In this document: positions 20,484 through 30,640 of the stretch, piece after piece | Layout: each line of letters begins with the position of its first letter | How positions within the stretch are numbered: the first letter of the stretch is position 1 | Source: Oscheius tipulae | Lineage: Eukaryota > Nematoda > Chromadorea > Rhabditida > Rhabditidae | Length of the DNA: 64,000 nucleotides | Assembly (NCBI GenBank): GCA_037178975.1 | Contig: JASJZH010000003.1 | Location: 1,178,001-1,242,000, forward strand | Direction of reading: 5' to 3' | Program-made: the position numbers and the translations under genes | Notes under the pieces: model-generated | The model's database searches: none | The model's input: only the letters and a program-made list of their open reading frames with translations | Told to the model about the DNA's origin: nothing

Positions 20484-20985
20484 TCACAACTCTATACAAA
20501 CACAAGACAAGAGTACGATAATCAAAACAACAGTAGCTATCACGAGGCAGAGGAGCGTAATGGGTACAAAAAATGAACAGACCACGAGACTGAGCAGCAG
20601 CATAGTAAATAAGGTCACCTTGAGACCGAAAAGAAGTTTCTGTTTACATTCTGCACACTTGTTGACTTCTTCATTTCTCACTGGACAAGGGGTCTGGTGG
20701 ACAAAAATGGAAGTCAGGTCATCCGGTTCAGTATACTTTGGAGGAGCACAGTGGATAGCCTCCTGAAGGTCATACTGTCTTTCTGACTTACTGTCTCTCC
20801 GTCCCTGTTTACGTACCGAATAGATTGGGGGAGTTAAATCCTCACGAGAATCACAAAGATGGACAGCCTCCTGAAAATGAAGTTGTTACTCGGATTGAAA
20901 CAGGAGTCTCTGTCACTCTGTCCCTAGTCTCTACCTCATCTTCTTCAGAAATTGTGGGAATATAGAATTGAACGGATTTGGTCAT
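20484..20985 (-). CDS. Small two-helix membrane protein with repeated exon
   Basis: Three exons (20935-20985, 20817-20870, 20484-20762), all phase 0, give 127 residues. Exon 1 reads MTKSVQFYIPTISEEDE. Exons 2 and 3 both open with a related block, EAVHLCDSREDLTPP and EAIHCAPPKYTEPDDL, suggesting exon duplication. CPVRNEEVNKCAECKQK follows, then two adjoining hydrophobic helices (TLFTMLLLSLVVCSFFV and LLCLVIATVVLIIVLLS) and a very short tail, so both ends probably face the cytosol. Both introns contain GACAGAGA-like repeat. Not recognised as a known family. Confidence 0.6.
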
Positions 20986-21151
20986 GTGAGAGAGGGCGAT
21001 GGTTTAGGGGAGAGAAGCGCAAGCACTTGGGAGAGCACAGACGAGAGTGACGCATTGATATTAGGGGGAGTCGGAGCACACAAAGGGATCAGTTCCAAAT
21101 TTTAGCCTTTCTGCCTCTATATCTCTCTGTATTTTGTCTCTCTATCCTCAC

Positions 21152-21785
21152 CTCATAGCTCGGAGGAGGCAGAAAGTAGACAGAATGTGATGGAGGCTGC
21201 ATTGAGAATGTGATTGCGAAGCCTCCGTGATTTATCATGTTTTGAACAGTGCATCCAAATAAGCAGGGAGGAGGAAATTCCACAAGCTGCCAACGACAGA
21301 TCATACGACCGGAGTCAACAGGCTGCAAAACAGTTTGTCTCGGACAGAGAGACAGAGAGATTGTGAGACAGATGGATTTATTAGTTTTCCTATTTACAGG
21401 TAGTAGCAGGAGAGTTCGGGATCTGACAGACGGAGCCTTTGGCAATGAAATTGGTCACGTCGTGCTGGACTGTGCTGAACCAGAAAGAAGTCAAAGGGAC
21501 TACTCCAATCGATAGATTGAGGGCTGCAGGCAGTTGGATGAAGTCGATCAAGAGAACAGCCTGCTGATTCAGTTCGGTGAGAGGAAATGAAAGGCTATTC
21601 AGAGGGACTTAAGACTGTCCCATTTGTAACATTAGCCAGCTGCGTTAGGGTCTTGGGTACCCAGAAGGTGAAGTCTCTGTCAGCGTCGTGGTCATCCCAG
21701 CTCCAGACTCCCTTCAGGTCAGAGCCGTAGACGATTGGAACGGCTTGTTCGAGGTTAGAGACTGAAAAAAAACAGATTGGTCAGC
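21152..21785 (-). CDS. Candidate multi-exon secreted/extracellular protein (unresolved)
   Basis: Three coding-like blocks lie between good splice sites on the minus strand: one after TTTTTTTCAG near 21,762 (VYGSDLKGVWSWDDHDADRD), one near 21,398-21,600 (LNQQAVLLIDFIQLPAALN, later VTNFIAKGSVCQIPNSP), and one at 21,152-21,322 after TTTTGCAG (MICRWQLVEFPPPCLFGC, FAITFSMQPPS) ending at GTGAGG. Phases between the first two blocks do not agree with the nearest donors, so boundaries are unsure or the gene is decayed. No family recognised. Confidence 0.35.
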
Positions 21786-21912
21786 AGGGCATGTTGTTCG
21801 CTATCAGGGACGAGACACCGAGTTTGGATGGGCGCGCGCCGAGTCACAGCTTTCTGAGCCCCATGTCAGGCTAGAAATGCTTTTCAAATATTTTTTTTTC
21901 TTTTTTTTTGCG

Positions 21913-21962
21913 GTGTTTTGAAAAGTTGTAGCCCAGATCAAGAGCTACAACTTTTCAAAACA
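21913..21962. repeat. Hairpin repeat copy (perfect arms)
   Basis: TGTTTTGAAAAGTTGTAG pairs with CTACAACTTTTCAAAACA across a loop of about 14 nt. It is one of about six copies in the window; others lie near 11,571, 23,188, 25,447, 42,135 and 61,061. Confidence 0.9.
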
Positions 21963-22158
21963 TGACAAAGCTTGAAACTCAATGTTTCAGCCAGAAAAAT
22001 GAGAGAGAACAGTAGCCTTCGAGTAGACTTTTCCTAACCTCAAAGAAGCGCAGTTCCAAAAGTTTTTTTTGGGCAGTCTCATTTTCTCTCTAGCTCTCGT
22101 CGGACCGATATCGATCAAGTGACAGAGCCTTTTCAGAACCATTGGCAATTAGCAGGCT

Positions 22159-22630
22159 TATAGTCTATTTCCAACCTCCAGCGGCACTTACGAATTCTTT
22201 AAAGGTAGAATGCGAAAGGTCTTGCGAGGAAATTACAGTAGCCCGGGCTCAGATTCGCTATTTTTGAGTGTTTACAGCCATTTTTTCGTTGTTTTAACAT
22301 TGGCATTGGATTCGGGGCCTAAGAATATCTACTTGACACCCATTTTGTAGAAAAATCTGCCAGAAAAACGCCTAATAAAGCGTGGAAGCCGAAAATAGGG
22401 CTCTGCTCACATATTTTAGCCATTTTCAACGCTTTTCTTAAATATTTCCCCAAAAATTTGTTGTCAAGTAGGTTTATGCATGTCTAGAATTCGGTTACAC
22501 AGTCAGTATTTGTAAAAAAGTATGCGGAAAATGAAGAAATTTCAAAGTTTTGGAATTTTTTGTTCGCGCGCAAATACTGTGCCGTCAGCGTTCAAATTCA
22601 GGTGCCGCTGGACGTTGGAAATAGACTATA
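22159..22630. mobile_element. MITE-like element with 28-bp inverted ends
   Basis: TATAGTCTATTTCCAAC...GCGGCAC at 22,159-22,187 is repeated inverted at 22,602-22,630 with one mismatch or gap. Internal sequence is AT-rich and non-coding. TA flanks each end, compatible with a TA target duplication. The left end, including AATTCTTTAAAGG, recurs at 63,911-64,000. Confidence 0.75.
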
Positions 22631-22713
22631 TACTCGCAGGGTGAGGCAGAAGGTGAAGTGTAGTTTGTATCGAATCTGTTACACAACGAGGTTGCTTATA
22701 CAACCATCTGTAT

Positions 22714-23040
22714 TCAGGGCGCCGAGATAATACGGGTGCTACATCGATTTTCAGCAACATCGAAAAGACTACTATTGATCAGCTTCGCTCCTCCACAGTT
22801 GCTAATTCCAGAGGGACACCTCTTTATGATCATGTCTCTTGGAGGCTCAGGGTCTTGGTAGCTAGAACACCAGAATCCCAGAGTGTCATTGACGTACAGA
22901 GGAGCATTCGGTACGCACCTATCCGTGTCACGTTCCAGAGTTGTTCTCGAGGTGGTAATCACTGGAGCCATGACGATAGAGGTGGTGGTAGTGGCGATGA
23001 ACAGGAGAGGGAAGAGGGGAAGACGTATTGTTGTCTTCTA
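22714..23040 (-). CDS. Cys-rich membrane-anchored or secreted protein, 3' exon
   Basis: After an acceptor CCTTTCTAG (about 23,041) the minus strand reads a hydrophobic stretch (LPLFPLLFIATTTTSIVM) then a Cys-rich domain: RCVPNAP, FWCSSYQ, KRCPSGISNCGG, ENRCST, ending at 22,714. An upstream first exon is expected but not found. No family recognised; it lies in the same orientation as the candidates at 20,484 and 21,152. Confidence 0.4.
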
Positions 23041-23892
23041 GAAAGGCGAGTTTGCTTGGAGTGCGACAAAGAGCTATGATTAAGACGAGCTATGAACCTG
23101 TGAGTTGACAGAGCGAGTTTCCTACTGACAAGCCAGACACTTCCGCGCCACCTTTTCGTATCTAAGAAGTAACTTTCCAGTCTAGTGGTGTTCTGCAAAG
23201 TTGTAGCCCTTGGTCTGTTCTACAACTTCGCAAAATACCGCTAAGGTGATAAATCATGGCTCTCTAGTGGAGTAGAGAGACAAATCGGGATCAGAAGCAG
23301 ACGAGAATGAGACGTATTCCATGAGATAGAGAATGAGAACGACTTGAACTGTAACATAAAGTTTTTTGTGACAGCTTGGGAACTTCCAAAATGGTGCCAC
23401 ATATATAGAGGAGAAACATGCGTGAGCCCGAGAAGAAGCAGCGAGAAATATTGGAAACATCTTGCAAGCAGAAATATTAAAGGGGTTCTCTGTAAAGCTG
23501 TTTCACCTAAAGGCATTTCCATTGACCTGATGCCAGAAGTCCAATTGTTAACTATTAATTTCAGTTCCCGGCAGAGATGGTAGCTGCTTATTTTCTGCTG
23601 CTCGAGCATTTCAAAACTAGAAAACAACAGTGCGTGACCAGTTTACTTTTTCTGGTTGTCTTATGAGCTCGAGGAACTATCCACTGGGCTACGCTGAAAA
23701 TCTGTTGTCATCCTTTTCAGCAATAAATCTCATTCCAATATCACCTTCTATACCCCTCTTTCCCAATGTAAATCACCTACAAAAATAGCTTAAATTTACC
23801 AGATACAAAATGGACAGAAAGTGCACAATAAGTTAGGATTTTAGTGGTAGGAGTCTTCTTTTTCTTCTGCAAGTGGAAGGTAACGATTCTTT
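23041..23892. other. Intergenic stretch
   Basis: A hairpin repeat copy lies at 23,188-23,238. A 128-residue minus-strand frame at 23,241-23,627 lacks recognisable features. The stretch marks the boundary between the accessory part and the housekeeping block. Confidence 0.4.
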
Positions 23893-26800
23893 CTACTCCT
23901 TCTTCAGTGTCGAGCTGAAAATCACCGTTTTTTTGCCGCAGAAAGAGTCCAAGCCCCCCAAATTTACCTACAAAAAGTTCAAAAACGTACTGATCGCTGC
24001 GTCCGGATCCGCTCAGAACGAGGTAGGGGGTCTGTAGCTGTTCCTGCTTCTTTAGCTGCTTCGAGAGGGTGCCGAGGGGGGTGTCGGAGCTGTTCATCTG
24101 CTTCAGAAGCTCCTTCTTTTCGCGTTGCAGGGACCTCTTTTCGGACTGCTTTTTTCCTGGCTTGCGGCCGTGGAATCTGAAATTTTTGGCTTATTTTAGC
24201 GAAAATTAGCGCGTACTTGTAGGAGAGCTCCCTATAGGCGTCCTTTGCCTCCATCATGCGACCCTTATTGTCCACGTATTCGATCACAACATCCGGATTG
24301 TAGTCCTTCTTCTCGGCAAACGGCATGACGGGACCGCGTCCTGTCGTCCCAAGACGATCCAGCTTCTTCATGTACTTGTCTTCGATGTCGCTGGAAAATA
24401 AGCCAAATTGGGGCTGGATTACTCTTACTCTTACATTACTAGTCTTTTTAAAGTAAAAAGTTATAAATGCATCTACGTCTAGTTTCTACCAGTGTACACA
24501 AGAAAGCGACACAATATAGGGGAGTTATTTCTTTTCCTTCCTTGCTTCGGTTTTGCTTTCTAGCAATTGCTTTTGTTTCACAATTTTATGCACTTTTGCA
24601 TGTTTTCTACGCTCTGGCAGCTTCCAATGCTACTCTCAACAACCCCCAAAAAGAACAAAAAAAACCTACTATCTTCCCGCATCGACCTGTGTCTTGGCCT
24701 GAATACGCAAATGATCCAGGCTCTGTCCGGCTCTTCTTCCCTCCTTGCCCTCCAGATAGCCCTAAATTTTGCTATTTTTTTTACCCGAAATCAGTCAAGT
24801 TACCTTCTGAGCAGCCAACTTGAGCATAGCGCCGACTCCCTTACTGACATCAGCCTCTCTTCCCAGCACGTTCTCGTATTCCTTCTTGTCCGCGTCATCC
24901 TCATCGGAACTGCTCTCGTATTCGGCCTCTTTGGCCTTGGCCAACTCGCGTTCGTCGTCACTGTCCAGGGCAGCTCCTCCGGCACTGGTTCCGGCGGCCT
25001 GCCATCCTCCTTTCCGCTCCTGCCTCTCTTTCTTCTTCTTCCGGCGTTCCTTCTTCTGCTCCTGAGCCTCTTTCCACTTCTTCAGCGCGTCTTCTTCCTC
25101 CTCGAGCTCCTGTTTGATGTGACTCGTGTCGATGTCATCGGCTCGGTTTCCGGCAAGGCCGTACGTGAGATTTTCGCCTATAATTTCGATGGATTTTGAG
25201 AAGCATTTTATAGAGAAGTAAGGTATAACAGTTCTAACGAGTTTTGGGTGAAAATCTGACTTTAGGAGAGGAAAGTGGCAAAAATCGGAACGTTTAGCAG
25301 CATTTTGTTGGGTTAAAGTTGAGCCGGTCCGGGACAGTGTTCAGTGCCCTGCGTTTCAAGCCAAGCTTGGCCACCATTTTCAGCGCTTAAAGTGTGTAAC
25401 AGAAATCAACCGTTCCAGGGGTCAAGGTTGAATTTTTTAATTTTGTGATGTTCTGCACAGTTGTAGAATTTTTTCTACTCTACAACTTTGCAGAACATTG
25501 CAAAGCTAAAAAATGTAGCCTTGACCACTGAATGGCTGATGATGCGCTGTGTGCTGAAAATGGTTTCGATTCTGCCCAGTCGGGCCTAAAGTGTTTGTCA
25601 GTTCTAAACTCAAGTTTCAAGGACCGTTCCCACAAAAAAAAAAAAATTTGAAAAGAAAACCAACCGATATTCCTGCAGTATTCTGTAGTTCTGTCCATTC
25701 GAATCACTCCATCCGCCGCGGGCTCCTCGACTTCTTCACCCTCCGAATCTATTTCCATCTTGATCTCGCCGCCTCCATAGGATTCGAGCATTTTGTGGAC
25801 GACGGCCGCCGTGTCGGCATCCTTCTTCAGCTCGACCTGTTTGAATCGGCGCGTCTTTTCCAGGATCGCGTTGAGCTCATCGCCGGCCTCGTCGTCTACG
25901 ACGATGCCGGAGAGGTCGACAGCGCCGAATTCCTCCTCACTGTCGTCACTCTCGGCCTCGGCGAGGCGCTGCAGACGATCCAGGTCGACGGAAGCCCCCA
26001 TGGTGCTCTTGAAACGGGGCTGCTTTTCGTCTTGATCCATTTCCTCATCTTCAGGCTCTTCTTTTTTGACGTCGCGAGAGGTTTTGCCGCTGTTTTTGGT
26101 GGATTCCACTTCCTCATCGTCGTCACGGCGTCGACGACCACGATCTCTGAAAATTGAGGTGTTATTGTGAAGAAAATACACATCAATGTCAATCTGAGTG
26201 TAGCGAAAAACCCTGGTTCGAACCCGTCCGCTAAACAAAATTTTTGTAGCAAACAATATCATGTTTTTTGAGCTAACAACGGTAAGTAAAAATATGCAAT
26301 AAAATATGCAGCAACGTCACTCTCGTACCAGACGACCCGGCTTCGATTCCTCTCCGTGGCAAACTTTTTCAACAAGCTAGTTTGCTTACCTGGACCCGCT
26401 ATTCGCTCCTCCTCCTCCAGCCGGCTCCTGCGGGATGAGATCATCAGCCTTGAGCAGCTTGCCCCTTTTGCGTATCTTGTCCTTTTTCACCTTTTTCGGC
26501 TTGCGGAATGCCACCATCTCCTCCTGGGTATAGAATTCCGTCGCGAGTTTGTACTTGTCCGGCATGTCGAGACTGACAAGCTTCTTGTTGGCCATCTCGA
26601 GGTCGCGACGAATCTTCGCCTCACGTTCCTCCTTATCAATATCGTAGCCACCTTCCTCATCAAGACGGAACTTTTGCCGAGGCACTCCTTCCAACTCTTC
26701 GTCGTATTTTGACAGCACACCCATGTCTAGTCTCTAAAAAATTAAAGGGTTTCCACTAGAAAAGCCAGAGCCGTTTTCAAATTGTTCATTGCGAGACGCA

Positions 26801-28313
26801 CCAGCCTTAGACTGTCAAAATTTGCATATTCAGTCAATTGAACGCAGAAGCCTGTGTCGAGGTCGGGATTTGAACCCACCTTGTTTATGGATCTGTAGTC
26901 GGAGCGCTAACCGACTTACAAATAAGCCAAAGCCGCGCCAATTGACGAAGTGTACCAGATGAACAAAGTGTAGAACCACTCACATTGCCGTACTGATCCA
27001 CATCCTCATCAAAATTCCTGTTCGGATCCTTCCTCATCTTCAGGTCGTTGTTTCGCTTCGTCCTCTCCGCGTCGATCATGTTCGGATTGACGAGAGTCTC
27101 CTCGCCGTCATCCAGCACGCTCTTGTCTTCCAGGACCAGAATTTGGTCTTGCATCTCGGCGAAGGCGTCGCGACTGTGTCCGATAACCATGCCGGCGGTG
27201 TCGGGCTGTCGAGGTTGTCTCTTGGTTTTGGGTTTCTTGGTCTTGGCGGCTTCGGTCTTGACCACCTCGTCTTCCATCTCGTCGAGCATCTTTTCGCGTT
27301 CGGCTGCCTTCTTTCGGTCTTCCTCAATCTTGCGCATCTTTGACACCCAATCTGAAAGGGGAGGGAATGAGGAAAGTAGGCTATCTGGAATTGTCAGTTT
27401 GTCCCTTTCTATGTCATCCCAGCTGTCAACATGTCATGCTCTTCGTGTCAGCCAAGTTCGGCAAGGTTGCTAGGCTTGTAAACAGCGCGCGTCTTTTATC
27501 CTTAACCTGGCTAGACTTGTATTCCCTGGCAGTTCATATCTCTCTGTCAACTTGTTCAACTAGAATTTTGTCAACGAGGCTCCTTGCTACGTTTTGGCGG
27601 AACCTGTCTGATACCCTCCATTTGTCAGGTCGTATCTCCATCAATAGACTTCTGACATGTCACTGTGATTATATGTCACAAAGGATCTGACAAACTGTAA
27701 ACCCGACCTCTTAGGTTTTCAGTTACCGACCTGAAGCATCATCGTCGGAATCCGAGTCGGCTAGAGTCTTGGCTCCTCCCTTGAAGACCTTCTCGTGCAG
27801 TTGGCGCCTCTTCTTGGCCGCCTCAATCTTCTCCCTCATCTCGGCCTCGCGCTTCTTCTCTCCCCAGTTGGCCGACGGCTTGTGCTTAAACTCGTAACAC
27901 CCATCCTCGAGGATGACTTTGAGGCCGTCGTCGTCGACTCTTTCCTAGAAATTATTATGTTTCCGTGCCTAAAAATGATCCTTACTTTCGGCTTGTCATC
28001 GAGATCCAAAGGGGCCAGACCGAGCTTCGCTCGGAGCTTGTTCGTCTCCTCAATCGACATGGATTCGGCCCTTAAATCAGGAGTTGTTTAAAGCTTCGGG
28101 CAAGACTTACGCTTCCTCTTTGCCACCGCCTTCTGCTCCATCCGGCGAAGCTGAGCGCTCTTTCTTGCCATGTCTGAAATCATTTTCATTAATCTTTCGG
28201 TTTAAATCTTTTAGAAACTAAAATGAAGGCAAAAGTTACCGTTTTGGAGAAGGATCCCGGCGACGGACGTCTTCGTCTTCGCTCGATTCACCAGCATGAC
28301 GTTTTCGGCCCAT
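23893..28313 (-). CDS. SART1: SART1 / Snu66, U4/U6.U5 tri-snRNP protein
   Basis: About ten exons. Exon 1 starts MGRKRHAGESSEDEDV (ATG at 28,313). Blocks diagnostic of SART1 follow in order: MSIEETNKLRAKLGLAPLD (28,060), EETLVNPNMIDAERTKR (27,090), VLSKYDEELEGVPRQKFRL (26,720), LIPQEPAGG (26,430), a Glu/Asp-rich part with VDLDRLQRLAEAESDD (26,000), TYGLAGNR (25,160), PFAEKKDYNPDVVIEYVD (24,320), and MNSSDTPLGTL with PYLVLSGSGRS (24,020-24,090). A final mini-exon (23,893-23,914) after GATTTTCAG gives a short C-terminus like that of other SART1 proteins. SART1 recruits the tri-snRNP to the pre-spliceosome in the nucleus. TTACAG lies 2 nt before the ATG, a likely trans-splice site. One intron holds a palindromic element (25,372-25,590). 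Confidence 0.94.
25372..25590. mobile_element. Palindromic MITE-like element in a SART1 intron
   Basis: Left half has TTTTCAGCGCTTAAAGTG, ACAGAAATCAACC and GGGGTCAAGGTTG; the right half repeats these inverted (CTTGACC..., GCTGAAAATG, GGGCC), around a central hairpin at 25,447-25,500. A second copy with the same layout lies at 42,060-42,236 in an ISY1 intron. Confidence 0.75.
26850..26935 (-). repeat. tRNA-like sequence in a SART1 intron
   Basis: The minus strand has GGGTTCAAATCCCG (perfect B box) about 45 nt after GTAAGTCGGTTAGCGC (A-box-like region). It lacks a clean cloverleaf. Other tRNA-like sequences in this gene lie near 26,205-26,240 and 26,326-26,372 (plus strand). Confidence 0.55.
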
Positions 28314-29008
28314 TTCTGTAACAGAATTCTTGATTTTGTCCAGGAAAAGAGGAGAAAAGTGAGAGAACGAGAGGAAAACTGCTGGAAAAGGCTAACCGAC
28401 CAGAACGAGACATTCGAAACTGCAATCTGCCGCATGGTTTTTCGAAATCTTGATGATGGTCGCTGTAGATTGTTGCGACTAGATCAGAGAGTGCTGTGAA
28501 TAAACTAAGAAAGAAAGGGTCCACGACAGAACACGGCGAAACCGCCTAAGCATGTGCCATGGAAAACTAAGCTTAATTCATCTGAAATTCACAAATGTTT
28601 GTATCTGCAAGCATTGCCACCTTACGAGTCTTGTTTAACACCTTATTTTGACACAAAATCGTTAACAAAACATAGGAAGAAAGCTATAAAATGGATGAGA
28701 AAGGAAAAAGACTGAATATTTAAACTCGTTCAAATTGCCGCCATTCAAGTAGGAACCCTGAATTTCAAGCAAATCGTAACGGAAGTTTAATAATTTTCAA
28801 AGTTTGAGCGGGAAAAAGAAAGCAGTTTAAACTACGTTTTTATCGATTTCTCACATTTACCCATATTTTTTCTTGAAACATTGCCTCGTTTCAACATTGA
28901 AAGCATTCCAAAGACTGTCTAAGGTATTCACGCTCTAATCCCAAACTATTCCAATCTCTTCCCCTTGGCTTTTTCATTGGAAAACCTTCGAATTTCCTTC
29001 TTTAGAAG
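28314..29008. promoter_or_regulatory. Divergent intergenic region SART1 / NOSIP
   Basis: About 700 bp separate the start codons of SART1 (-) and NOSIP (+). It holds no other gene that I see. Acceptor-like sites abut both starts (TTACAG on minus; CTTTAG on plus), so a shared bidirectional promoter is likely. Confidence 0.55.
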
Positions 29009-30493
29009 ATGACTCGCCACGGAAAAAACTGTACAGCGGGCAGTGTTTATTCCTACCACGAGCGACAGAGAGATGCCAAGACGAGCGGCTACGGAACGCT
29101 TCATGCCCGTCTGGGAGCCGATTCCATCAAAGAGTTCGACTGTTGCTCGTTGACGCTCCAGCCATGCAGGTTGGTTTAATGTTTCTCTCTTATTTTCTAG
29201 CTATTTTGTCGAAAACTACTCGGAATAACATTTGAAGGCCGTTGAGAGAGTGCATACCAACAAAAAGATCAACTTTTCTGTAACAAACTACTCTGAGCCC
29301 GGAAAAATTTTCATGTTTTCTCTTTCAGAACCCCTGTCGTCACCCCACACGGCTACATTTTCGACCGGGAAGCCATTTTGGAGTACATTCTGGCCCAGAA
29401 AAAGATGATAGCCAAAAAGACGAAGCAGTGGGAGAAGCAGTGCCAGCAGGAGGTCGATGACGTAAAAAAAGTTGGGCTCTCCCTTTTTTGAGCTATTACT
29501 CTCGATTATAGTCCGAAGCAGCCGACTTGGACCGTCGTATCAAGCGATTCGCCGCCCTAGACGGGACTCCAGCTCATCCCGGAGCCAAAGTTGACCTTAC
29601 GCAGTTTGATACGCCAGAGAAGAATACTTTGGTAGGTTTCTTTGTCAAAAATTTCAGTTCAAGGATGGTGAAATGGTCAATAACATACAAGAATCATCTG
29701 GCTGTCTAATTGTGAGGTCTGTAATCTGTGGCTCCAAAACAAACACAGCACATCTCCAATTGATGTTATTTTTCCTTCAAAAAGACCCATTTTTTTCCAG
29801 AAAAGACCAATCGTCGGAGCTGGAGGACTCGTCGGCGAGCCGGCCGAGAAAGTCAAGGCTCACGGAGCTGAAGGAGAAATGTCAAACATGAAGGGAAATC
29901 TGTAATTTTCAATTCAATTTTTCAATTTTCGTAAATTAGATCTAAACAGCTCCCGAGTTTCTGGATTCCCGAGCTCAATCCCACGGCCAATGCCTCAAAA
30001 GTCGAGAAACCGGATCAGAAGGTCCGATGCCCCGTTTCAGGGAAGACACTGAAGCTCAAGGATCTCATGGACGTCAAATTCACCACGATGCCGCAGGATC
30101 CGGAAGACATGAAGAATCCGAACAAGAAACTCATCCGATACATGTGCCCCGTGACCCATGATGCTCTCACCAACACGACGAGATGCGCCTATTTGAAGAA
30201 GTCGTGAGTTTCTTTTGGGAATTTCTTGGAATTGGCTATCAAACTGACAATGATTATCTGTTTGTAAGCAGTTCTGTGCTGTTAATTCCTGGTGGTAATC
30301 TTTATTTTTTAGCCAAGCAGTCGTCTCATACGACGTCGTCGAAAAACTGATCAAGAAGGACTGGATTGACCCGGTCTGCCAGGAGAAGATAACAGAAGAC
30401 GATATTATTGAGCTCCAACGAGGAGGTACCGGCTTCGCCGCCACAAATGAAGTCAAAGCCAAGCTTATTCGGCCACAGCTTGAGCTCCAGTGA
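29009..30493 (+). CDS. NOSIP: NOSIP, U-box E3 ligase / spliceosome-associated protein
   Basis: Six exons in consistent phase. The start MTRHGKNCTAGSVYSYHE is the near-invariant NOSIP N-terminus. EFDCCSLTLQPCRTPVVTP and GYIFDREAILEYIL form the first half of the split U-box. LPSFWIPELNPTA and VRCPVSGKTLKLKDL follow, and the C-terminus has MCPVTHDALTN and ELQRGGTGFAA. Length about 300 residues, as in other animals. NOSIP is nuclear and has ubiquitin-ligase activity; it is found with late spliceosomes. CTTCTTTAG lies 3 nt before the ATG. SNRNP40 begins 148 bp after the stop, suggesting an operon. Confidence 0.97.
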
Positions 30494-30640
30494 TCTCCCC
30501 CGTTATACTTTTTTGATTAAAGTTTGTACTCTCACTTTGGTTGTGGGAAATTTTACTGGTTTATACCCAGAATTGTACTTGTCCGCTGTAATTCTTTTGT
30601 GTGTGTGTGTTTTTTTTTTTTTACATTAGCTGATGTTTAG

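Larger units (their letters stand above)
21786..22713. other. Intergenic stretch occupied by repeats
   Basis: Contains a hairpin repeat at 21,913-21,962 and a 472-bp inverted-terminal-repeat element at 22,159-22,630 (see those entries). No gene seen. Confidence 0.5.

Noticed and set aside
24467..25199. Plus-strand frames of 118-210 residues across SART1
   Set aside because: Antisense shadows of conserved SART1 exons and an intron.
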